Part shown: piece by piece, positions 25,223 to 32,368 of the stretch
Layout: each line of letters begins with the position of its first letter
Numbering within the stretch: the first letter of the stretch is position 1
Assembly (NCBI RefSeq): GCF_044465595.1
Contig: NZ_JBITLV010000002.1
Coordinates: forward strand, 124,001-188,000
From: Spongisporangium articulatum
GTDB taxonomy: Bacteria > Actinomycetota > Actinomycetes > Actinomycetales > Kineosporiaceae
Reading direction: 5' to 3'
Length of the DNA stretch: 64,000 nt
Position numbers and translations under genes: made by a program
The notes under the pieces: generated by a model
What the model saw: the letters and a program-made list of their open reading frames with translations, nothing else
Told to the model about the DNA's origin: nothing
The model's database searches: none

Positions 25223-25299
25223 GAGCCCGGTCGGGTGACCGCCCGGCGGTGACCCCCGCCGTCCCGATACCGTTCAGGGCCGATCGGGATGAGGTGGAG

Positions 25300-26586
25300 A
25301 TGGCAGGCGATCCGGACGTCGTGCTCGCGGAGACGGCGAACGAGGGGGGCGGCAACGGCCGGCGGGTGCTGTGGACGTTCGCCGACCAGGCCCTGTCGAG
25401 CCTGACCAACTTCGCGGTGACCATCGTCGTCGCCCGCGAGGTCGGCGCCGACGCCTTCGGCGCGTTCGCCCTGGCCCTGCTGACCTTCAGCTTCGTGATC
25501 GGGCTCGGGCGGGCGATCATCGGCGACCCGTACGTCATCCGGTTCAGCGCCTCCGACCCCGCCGAGGCGCACGAGGCGACCCGCCAGGCCACCGGCGGGG
25601 CGTTCCTGTACGGCCTGGTCGCGGGACTCGTCTGCCTGGTCGCCGCGCTCGTCGTCCCCGACGCCGACACCAGCGGCGGCCTGCTCGCCCTGGCCTTCTG
25701 CCTGCCCGGGATGCTCGTGCAGGACACCTGGCGGTTCGTCTTCTTCGCGGCCCGCCGCCCGGCCGCCGCGACCATGAGCGACCTGCTCTGGGCGGTGCTG
25801 CAGTTCACGCTGCTGGGCGTCCTGATCCGCGGCGGCCACGAGTCGGTGTTCCTGCTGACCCTGAGCTGGGGCCTGTCGGCCACGGCGTCCGCGGTGCTCG
25901 GCATCTGGCAGGCCCGGGCCGTCCCGGCGGTCGGTTCGGGGTTCACCTGGTTCCGGCGCACCAGCGACCTCAACGTCCGGATGGGCGCCGACTTCGCGTT
26001 CAACCAGGGATTCGTGAACCTGGCCATGTACGCGGTGACCGGCATCCTCGGCCTGGTCGCCACGGGCGCCCTGCGCGGCGCCCAGACGCTGCTCGGGCCG
26101 CTGAACCTGTTCCGCTCCGGGCTCGACTCGTTCGTGCTGCCGATGATGGCGCGGCGGGCCGCGCAGGGGCGCAGTCTGCTGGGCCTGGTCACCGCGACCA
26201 GCGCACCCGCCACGGCCGTGACGGCCGCCTGGGTCGTCATCCTGTTCGTGCTGCCCGACCGGTGGGGCCGGGAGCTGTTCGGCGCCAGCTGGGACGGCGC
26301 ACACACCGTCATGCTCGGGATCGGCGTCGTGTCGCTGGCCCAGGGCGTCGTGCTCGGCGCCAGCCTCGGGCTCAAGGCCCTGCGCCGGGCCGATCTCCTG
26401 CTCAAGGTCACCACCTGGCAGGCCCCCGGCATCCTGCTGGCCGGTGTCGTCGGGGCGTGGGGTTGGGGGGCCCTCGGTGCGGCCTACGGGTTCGGCATCG
26501 CGCAGGCGTGCGGTTCGGTGCTGTGCTGGTACTGGTTCTACCGGGCCGACACCGCGCCGCGGGACTGGGCCTCCGAAACCGCGTAG
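25300..26586 (+). CDS. polysaccharide flippase (Wzx/MATE-like), copy 2
   Basis: A 428-residue polytopic protein paralogous to the flippase at 6731: the opening stretch FADQALSSLTNFAVTIVVAR aligns with VIDQVLSSLTNVVLGIVVAQ there, and similarity continues through the length. ATG 25300 is preferred over GTG 25249 because GAGGTGGAG immediately precedes it. It converges with a glycosyltransferase/aminotransferase pair 5 bp away. This places the copy in a more complete glycan-export neighbourhood than its paralogue. Confidence 0.8.
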   Translation: MAGDPDVVLAETANEGGGNGRRVLWTFADQALSSLTNFAVTIVVAREVGADAFGAFALALLTFSFVIGLGRAIIGDPYVIRFSASDPAEAHEATRQATGGAFLYGLVAGLVCLVAALVVPDADTSGGLLALAFCLPGMLVQDTWRFVFFAARRPAAATMSDLLWAVLQFTLLGVLIRGGHESVFLLTLSWGLSATASAVLGIWQARAVPAVGSGFTWFRRTSDLNVRMGADFAFNQGFVNLAMYAVTGILGLVATGALRGAQTLLGPLNLFRSGLDSFVLPMMARRAAQGRSLLGLVTATSAPATAVTAAWVVILFVLPDRWGRELFGASWDGAHTVMLGIGVVSLAQGVVLGASLGLKALRRADLLLKVTTWQAPGILLAGVVGAWGWGALGAAYGFGIAQACGSVLCWYWFYRADTAPRDWASETA

Positions 26587-26591
26587 CGGTT

Positions 26592-27458
26592 CTAGAGGTA
26601 GAGCGTCCGGTACCGGACGCTTCCCTCGACGCGCCCGAGCAGCTTGCCTGCGGTGGTGGCCAGGCGCGCCGGCCCCTCGGTGCGGCGCACGCCGACGAGC
26701 GCGCGCAGCAGCCGGAAGAGGTCGCCCAGCGTCTGCCGGGGCGAGCGGCGTGGCATGCCCAGCGGCCGGAACTTGCGGTAGAGGACGACCTCGCCCTCGC
26801 CGTAACCGCGCTCCTGGCTGAAGATTTCGCGTGTGCCGACGCGGTACCGGTAGTGCAGCAGGGCGCCGGGCACGAACGTCGCCTCGACGCCCATGTCGGC
26901 CAGCCGCCACGAGATGTCCAGGTCGTGCTGGGTCGGCAGTGACTCGTCGAACCCGCCGACCTTCTCGACGACCTCGCGGCGGGCGCCCATGGATGCGCCG
27001 ATCACCGCTTCCTTCCAGCCGATCACGTCGATCCGGTTCTGCTGCAACGGGTCCCGGCGGCCACGGATCTCCGGCGGGTTCAGCCGCTCGATGTCCATGG
27101 CGCCCCCCACGAACGGGGCCGTGGCCAGCGCCGCGCCGAGCGCGGTCAGGTAGCCGGGGGCGACCAGGTCGTCGCTGTCCAGGAAGGCGATGGCCTCGCC
27201 GGTGCTCTGCGCGATGCCGTGGTTCAGCCCCGCCGCCTGGTAGCCCGGGTTCGGCACCCCGAGCACCCGCAGGTTCGGCAGGCGGCCCGCGAATCCGTTG
27301 GCGACGGTGACGGTCTCGTCGGTCGAGGCATTGTCCACGACGACGACCTCCCACCACCCGTCGTACGTCTGCGCGGCGATGGACTCGAGGGTGTCGGCCA
27401 GCGTCGAGGCGCTGTTCTTGCAGGTGACCAGGACGCTGAGCGTGGGCAGGGCGGTCAT
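26592..27458 (-). CDS. family 2 glycosyltransferase
   Basis: A 288-residue GT-A enzyme. The N-terminal nucleotide-binding strand is LSVLVTCKNSASTLADTL, and the metal-binding DSDD lies at residues 94-97 (AFLDSDD). A middle segment with GGFDE and QHDLDISWRLA fits the acceptor/catalytic region. It has no membrane segment. The ATG overlaps the stop of the DegT-type aminotransferase by four bases, so an amino-sugar transfer onto a lipid-linked glycan is a reasonable guess. Confidence 0.85.
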   Translation of the reverse strand: MTALPTLSVLVTCKNSASTLADTLESIAAQTYDGWWEVVVVDNASTDETVTVANGFAGRLPNLRVLGVPNPGYQAAGLNHGIAQSTGEAIAFLDSDDLVAPGYLTALGAALATAPFVGGAMDIERLNPPEIRGRRDPLQQNRIDVIGWKEAVIGASMGARREVVEKVGGFDESLPTQHDLDISWRLADMGVEATFVPGALLHYRYRVGTREIFSQERGYGEGEVVLYRKFRPLGMPRRSPRQTLGDLFRLLRALVGVRRTEGPARLATTAGKLLGRVEGSVRYRTLYL

Positions 27459-28615
27459 GGCAGGAAGAAGCTCCGAACGGCCGTCGTGATCCGGTCCAGG
27501 GTGCCCGCGTCCATGTACGGGTGCAGGGGCAGGGTGAGCACCTGCTGGGTGGCCAGCTCGGTCACGGGCAGCGGCCCGCGGCGCGAGTCGGCGTAGAAGC
27601 TGAACTCGTGGGCGCCCAGGAAGTGGATGCCGGAGGCGACCCCGGCCTCCTTCAGGTGCTCGATGAGGGCGGGGCGCCGGGCCGGATCACTGACCCGCAG
27701 CACGTAGATGTAGGGCGCGACGTCCTTCCAGTCCGTGCCGAACAACTGCACGTCGCCGCGTGCGGCCAGGTCGGCGAAGGCGGCGTCGAACTGGCGGCAG
27801 TAGTCCTGCCGGTTGCGCACGAACTCCTCGACCATCTCCAGCTGGGCCAGCCCGATCGCCGAGGGCACGGACCCGAGGTGGCAGCGGTAGCCCTGGCGGA
27901 CGACGTCGAAGTCCCAGTTCCGCTGGTTCTTGTAGCGGGCGTCGGTGTCGGAGTCGATGCCGAGGTGGCGCAGCTCGTGCAGGGTGGAGACGTCGCCCGG
28001 GTCGGACGTGACGATCGCGCCGCCCTCCAGCGTGGTGATCATCTTCACCGGGCCGAAGCTGAAGCAGGTGATGTCGCCGAACGAGCCCACCGGCCGGCCG
28101 TCGCTCAGGGTGCCGAAGGCGTGTGCGGCGTCCTCGATCACCCGCAGGCCGTGGCGCCGCGCGATCCAGAGGATCTCGTCCAGGTGGCAGGGCAGCCCGA
28201 GGTAGTCGACCGCCAGGATCGCCCGGGTGCGGTCGGTGATCAGTTCCTCGATGCGGGCCGGGTCGATGCTCAGCCCGGCGTCCTCGACGTCGCAGAACAC
28301 GATCTTCGCGCCGGTCCGGGTCAGCGCCTGGTGCCCGGCGACGTAGGTGAAGGACGGCGCGATCACCTCGTCGCCCGGCTGCAGGTCGATCAGCCGGGCC
28401 GCCAGGTGCAGGGCCTCGGTGCAGGAGTTGGTGGAGACCGCGCGGCGGCCGTCCAGCCCCAGGTAGCGCTCGATCGCGTGCTCGAAGTCCTGGCTGAGCT
28501 TGCCCATGCCGAGCCAACCCGCTTCGAGGGCCGACGTGGCCGCCGCGGTGACTTCGGGCCCCAGATAGGGGCGGTAGACCGGGATGCGCTCGGTGGGCGC
28601 GATCGGGCCGTACAT
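27455..28615 (-). CDS. DegT/DnrJ/EryC1/StrS-family sugar aminotransferase
   Basis: A 386-residue PLP enzyme of the family that aminates keto-sugar nucleotides. Lys191 in FSFGPVKMITT is the PLP lysine, preceded by the EDAAHAFG motif that contacts the cofactor. Length is standard. It is the first gene of a two-gene operon with the glycosyltransferase downstream. A perfect palindrome at 28677-28701 lies 62 bp upstream of the ATG and may control the pair. Confidence 0.88.
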   Translation of the reverse strand: MYGPIAPTERIPVYRPYLGPEVTAAATSALEAGWLGMGKLSQDFEHAIERYLGLDGRRAVSTNSCTEALHLAARLIDLQPGDEVIAPSFTYVAGHQALTRTGAKIVFCDVEDAGLSIDPARIEELITDRTRAILAVDYLGLPCHLDEILWIARRHGLRVIEDAAHAFGTLSDGRPVGSFGDITCFSFGPVKMITTLEGGAIVTSDPGDVSTLHELRHLGIDSDTDARYKNQRNWDFDVVRQGYRCHLGSVPSAIGLAQLEMVEEFVRNRQDYCRQFDAAFADLAARGDVQLFGTDWKDVAPYIYVLRVSDPARRPALIEHLKEAGVASGIHFLGAHEFSFYADSRRGPLPVTELATQQVLTLPLHPYMDAGTLDRITTAVRSFFLP

Positions 28616-28926
28616 GGGCCTCCTTGCCTCGTGTCAGCCTCAGGGACAGGACGTCGTGCTTCTCCGGTCTCCGGTGACCGTCACAGGAATCCTGTGACGG
28701 TACCAAGCCAGCGCGCCAACCCGGCAAAAACCGTGCGCCTGTGGTAAATCGCACGACCCAGTTGTGCCCTGGAGTGCTCAACGGGGCAGGTGGGGCATGA
28801 GTTCCGGCTGGTCCCGGTCTACGGGATCTCGCCCCGATTCCGGACGACAGGGCGTCGATCCGGCCCGGCGGCCCCTCCAGCCAGGGCAGAATGCCCAGCC
28901 GGGGACCGGTGAGCTGGGAGAGGGCT
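28616..28926. other. divergent promoter region between aminotransferase and choline dehydrogenase
   Basis: About 310 bp with no convincing gene. The half near the aminotransferase contains the palindrome at 28677-28701 and an A-rich stretch (GGCAAAAACC near 28725). The half near the dehydrogenase is ordinary high-GC sequence, with GGGAGAGG just before GTG 28927. No second regulatory repeat was seen. Confidence 0.5.
28677..28701. promoter_or_regulatory. 25-bp palindrome with 11-bp perfect arms
   Basis: ACCGTCACAGG and CCTGTGACGGT are exact reverse complements around the centre AAT. The element lies between divergent genes, 62 bp from the aminotransferase start and 226 bp from the dehydrogenase start. 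Length and symmetry fit a TetR- or GntR-type operator rather than a terminator. No regulator gene is next to it. Confidence 0.55.
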
Positions 28927-30594
28927 GTGCAGGAACGGTACGACTACGTGATCGTCGGGGGCGGCTCCGCCGGTTCGGTGCTGGCCAACCGGTTGTCCGC
29001 CGACCCCGGCACGACGGTGCTCGTGCTGGAGGCCGGCCGCCCCGACTACGTGTGGGACGTCCTCACCCACATGCCGGCCGCGCTGCCCCTGGCCATCGGC
29101 AACCCGCTCTACGACTGGTCGTACTACAGCGAGCCCGAACCCCACCTGCACGACCGCCGGGTCCAGCACCCCCGCGGCCGGCTCCTGGGCGGCTCCAGCA
29201 GCATCAACGGCATGGTCTTCCAGCGGGGCAACCCGCTGGACTACGAACGCTGGGCCACCGAACCCGGCCTGCAGAACTGGGACTACGCCCACTGCCTGCC
29301 CTACTTCAAGCGCCTGGAGACCTGCCTCGGCGGCGTCGACGACTGGCGCGGTGGTGACGGCCCGCTGGTCCTGGAGCGCGGCGCGGCCGCCAACCCGCTC
29401 TACGACGCCTTCTTCGCCGCGGCCCAGCAGGCCGGGTACGCGCTGAACGACGACGTCAACGGCTACCGGCAGGAGGGCTTCTCCCGCTTCGACCAGACCA
29501 TCCACCGGGGCCGGCGGCTCTCGGCGGCCCGGGCCTACCTGCACCCGGTCAAGCGGCGCCGGAACCTCACGGTCAAGACGTTCAAGCTGGTGCACCGGGT
29601 GCTGTTCGAGGGCGAGCGGGCGGTCGGCGTCGAGTACTCGACGTACCTCGGGCGCGGGCGGACGACGTCCGCCCGTACCGTGCGCGCCGGCGAGGTGATC
29701 CTGTGCGGGGGAGCGTTCAACACCCCGCAACTGCTGCAGCTGTCGGGCGTCGGCAACGCCGACGAGCTGAAGGCGCTCGGTATCGACGTGGTGGCCGACC
29801 TGCCCGGCGTCGGCGAGAACCTCCAGGACCACCTGGAGTCGTTCGTCCAGTACGCCTGCACCCAGGAGGTGTCGCTGACCCCGCTGCTGCGGATGCGTCG
29901 CAAGCCGCAGATCGGGCTGCAGTGGCTGCTGCGGCGCAGCGGGCCCGGCGCCTCGAACCACTTCGAGGGCGGCGGGTTCGTCCGCACCAACGACACGGTC
30001 GACCGGCCGAACCTGATGTTCCACTTCCTCCCCCTGGCCGTGACCCGCGAGGGCACCAGCCTGACCAACGGCCACGGGTACCAGGTGCACATCGGGCCGA
30101 TGTTCTCCGACGCCCGCGGCACCGTGAAGATCCGCAGCACCGACCCGCGTGAGTACCCGCAGCTGCGGTTCAACTACCTGTCCACCGAACAGGACCGGCG
30201 CGAGTGGGTCGAGTGCGTCGCCGCGGCCCGGCACCTGCTCAACCAGCCCGCGTTCGCGCCCTTCAACGGCGGAGAACTGGCGCCCGGCCCCGACATCCAG
30301 TCGGACGAGGACGTGCTGGAGTGGGTCAAGGACAACACCGAGACCGGCCTGCACCCCTCGTGCACCGCCCGGATGGGCACCGGCCCGATGGACGTGCTCG
30401 ACCCCGACAGCATGCGCGTGCACGGCGTCCAGGGGCTGCGCGTCGTCGACGCCTCGGCCCTGCCGCACGTGCCGAACGGCAACCTCTACGCGCCGGTCAT
30501 GATGATCGCCGAGAAGGCCGCCGACCTGATCGCCGGGCACACCCCGTTGCCGCCGTCCGACGCGCCCTTCTACCGGCACGTGCCCACCGCTTGA
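28927..30594 (+). CDS. betA: choline dehydrogenase, GMC oxidoreductase
   Basis: A 555-residue FAD-dependent GMC oxidoreductase, the standard BetA length. The Rossmann motif VIVGGGSAGSVLANRL begins at residue ~9, and the GMC signatures RGRLLGGSSSINGMV and GAFNTPQLLQLSGVG follow. The active-site histidine is His514 in ALPHVPNGNLYAP. BetA oxidises choline to betaine aldehyde, giving glycine betaine for osmoprotection. GTG 28927 follows GGGAGAGG. No betB or betaine transporter is present here, so use of another alcohol substrate is possible. Confidence 0.85.
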   Translation: MQERYDYVIVGGGSAGSVLANRLSADPGTTVLVLEAGRPDYVWDVLTHMPAALPLAIGNPLYDWSYYSEPEPHLHDRRVQHPRGRLLGGSSSINGMVFQRGNPLDYERWATEPGLQNWDYAHCLPYFKRLETCLGGVDDWRGGDGPLVLERGAAANPLYDAFFAAAQQAGYALNDDVNGYRQEGFSRFDQTIHRGRRLSAARAYLHPVKRRRNLTVKTFKLVHRVLFEGERAVGVEYSTYLGRGRTTSARTVRAGEVILCGGAFNTPQLLQLSGVGNADELKALGIDVVADLPGVGENLQDHLESFVQYACTQEVSLTPLLRMRRKPQIGLQWLLRRSGPGASNHFEGGGFVRTNDTVDRPNLMFHFLPLAVTREGTSLTNGHGYQVHIGPMFSDARGTVKIRSTDPREYPQLRFNYLSTEQDRREWVECVAAARHLLNQPAFAPFNGGELAPGPDIQSDEDVLEWVKDNTETGLHPSCTARMGTGPMDVLDPDSMRVHGVQGLRVVDASALPHVPNGNLYAPVMMIAEKAADLIAGHTPLPPSDAPFYRHVPTA

Positions 30595-30611
30595 CTCTCG
30601 TGAGCACCTTC

Positions 30612-30667
30612 ATGGGCGCGGTGTGACACCTCGCCCACCCGGTGGGCACTGTGTGGCACCGTGCTCA
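30612..30667. repeat. two-iteron repeat element (30-bp period), copy 1
   Basis: GGGCGCGGTGTGACACC and, 30 bp later, GGGCACTGTGTGGCACC form two iterons directly before the start codon of the gene at 30669. The same two-iteron arrangement, with about seven differences in 55 bp, recurs at 38591-38647. The GGTGTGACACC core is itself palindromic. It could be an operator pair or a dispersed intergenic repeat. Confidence 0.6.
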
Positions 30668-30668
30668 C

Positions 30669-31124
30669 ATGAGCGAAGAGCTGTTCCCGGACGACGTCCG
30701 CACCTTCCTGACGGAGGGTCACCGCACCGGCATGCTGGCCTGGGTGGCGCGCGACGGGCGCCCGCTCGCCGTCCCGGTGTGGTTCGTGATGGACGGCGAC
30801 GACCTCGTCTTCAACACGGGCGACCACTCGGCCAAGGCGCACGCCATGCAGCGCGATCCGCGGGTCTGCCTGACCGTCGACCTGCCCGAGCCGCCCTACA
30901 AGTTCGTCCAGGTCCAGGGCACGGTGACGATCTCCGACGACCTGGCGGAGATGCTGCCGTTCTCGACCGCGATCGGCGGCCGCTACATGGGCGCCGACCG
31001 GGCCGAGGAGTTCGGCCGGCGCAACGCCGTCCCCGGTGAGCTGCTGGTGCGCCTGCGCCCGAGCAAGGTCAACTTCTCGATGGACATGACCGGCGGCACC
31101 CCCGGCGAGGGCGCGGCGGCCTGA
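30669..31124 (+). CDS. PPOX-class (F420- or flavin-dependent) oxidoreductase
   Basis: A 151-residue split-barrel protein of the pyridoxamine-5'-phosphate-oxidase-like superfamily. Typical strands are GMLAWVARDGRPLAVPVWF, DLVFNTGDHSAKA and PPYKFVQVQGTVTI. Such actinobacterial proteins often bind F420 or FMN and reduce unknown substrates. The product begins at ATG 30669 rather than at the earlier ATG 30642, because the upstream part is the iteron repeat. It is followed by the TTGATCATGCGC hairpin repeat and an LLM-type enzyme. Confidence 0.8.
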   Translation: MSEELFPDDVRTFLTEGHRTGMLAWVARDGRPLAVPVWFVMDGDDLVFNTGDHSAKAHAMQRDPRVCLTVDLPEPPYKFVQVQGTVTISDDLAEMLPFSTAIGGRYMGADRAEEFGRRNAVPGELLVRLRPSKVNFSMDMTGGTPGEGAAA

Positions 31125-31132
31125 GGGTCGTT

Positions 31133-31190
31133 GCTGCGTTTGCGCATGATCAACGCACAGGCTGACGCGGTGATCATGCGCAAACGCAGC
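31133..31190. repeat. inverted pair of the TTGATCATGCGC repeat
   Basis: Arms at 31133-31156 and 31167-31190 are reverse complements over 24 bp with one mismatch, enclosing a 10-bp loop. The arm sequence is the same unit seen four times at 9219-9321. It begins 8 bp after the preceding stop codon, fitting a terminator, and ends 64 bp before the next start. Confidence 0.75.
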
Positions 31191-31254
31191 ACCGCAGGGT
31201 CGAGGGTGGCCCCGGATCGGGAAGCGGACCGCCGCTGCCGGGGTTGCGGCAGAG

Positions 31255-32292
31255 GTGAAGCTCTCCGTTCTCGACCTGATCAGCGTCCGCACCGGCCAGA
31301 GCACGTCCGACGCGCTGGCGGCCACGCTGGCCCTGGCCCGCCGCGCCGACGACCTCGGCGTCCACCGGTACTGGGTGGCCGAGCACCACAACATGCCGGC
31401 CGTGGCCTCGACCAACCCGCCGGTGATCATCGCCATGATCGCCGGCGCCACCCGCAACCTGCGGGTCGGCTCGGGCGGGGTGATGCTGCCCAACCACCCG
31501 CCGCTGGTGATCGCCGAGCAGTTCGCGCTGCTCGAGGCGATGGCCCCGGGCCGCATCGACCTGGGCATCGGCCGGGCGCCCGGCAGCGACCCGGTGGTGA
31601 CCGCCGTCCTCGGCGCCTCCGGGCGGGCCGGTCAGGTGGACACGTTCCCCCGGGACGTCCGGCTCGTCGCCGAGGCGATGAGTGCCGCCGGGGCCCCCGT
31701 GCAGCTGGCCGACGGGCGCGAGTACACGTTGCGGGCCACCCCGGCCGCCACCGGCGTCCCGCAGATCTGGCTGCTCGGCTCCAGCGACTACTCGGCCCGC
31801 CTGGCCGGGACGCTCGGCCTGCCCTACGTGTTCGCCTCGCACTTCTTCGCCGGGGCCGGCACCGCCGACGCGCTGAGCATCTACCGCGACACCTTCGAGC
31901 CGTCGGAGGCCTACCCCGAGCCGACCGTGCTGGTCACGGTCAACGCGGTGACCGCCGACAGCGCGGAGGAGGCGCAACAGCTGGCCCTGCCGGCCCTGCG
32001 GCAGATGGCCCGCATCCGCACCGGCGGCCCGATGCGCCCGGTCGAGACCGTCGAGGAGGCCGCCGCCGCCCCGACCACCCCGGCCGAGGCCCGGATGATC
32101 GAGGAGATGGGCCGGGCCTGGGTGATCGACGAGCCGTCCGCAGCTGCTTCCCGCATCCGTGACCTGGCGGGTACCTTCGGGGCCGACGAGGTGATGATCT
32201 CCCAGGTCGCGGGCGGTCGGGAGGCGGACGATCCCCAGCGCTACCCGGCCCGCGAACGCAGCCTGGAGCTTCTGGTCAAAGCGCTGGCCTGA
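31255..32292 (+). CDS. LLM-class flavin-dependent oxidoreductase
   Basis: A 345-residue TIM-barrel protein of the bacterial luciferase-like family, group with MsnO8-like members. Markers include VLDLISVRTGQS at the start, YWVAEHHNMP, VGSGGVMLPNHPPLVIAEQFALLEAMAPGRIDLGIGRAPG, and LLGSSDYSA. It probably uses FMNH2 to oxidise a small molecule. The GTG is preceded by GGCAGAG. No flavin reductase is adjacent. Confidence 0.85.
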   Translation: MKLSVLDLISVRTGQSTSDALAATLALARRADDLGVHRYWVAEHHNMPAVASTNPPVIIAMIAGATRNLRVGSGGVMLPNHPPLVIAEQFALLEAMAPGRIDLGIGRAPGSDPVVTAVLGASGRAGQVDTFPRDVRLVAEAMSAAGAPVQLADGREYTLRATPAATGVPQIWLLGSSDYSARLAGTLGLPYVFASHFFAGAGTADALSIYRDTFEPSEAYPEPTVLVTVNAVTADSAEEAQQLALPALRQMARIRTGGPMRPVETVEEAAAAPTTPAEARMIEEMGRAWVIDEPSAAASRIRDLAGTFGADEVMISQVAGGREADDPQRYPARERSLELLVKALA

Positions 32293-32368
32293 CCTCCTGA
32301 TCGGCGAGCTGTCCGCGAAACGCCTGCAAAGCGTGAAGACGCACCCCGCGGCGGCCGACACATAGGAC

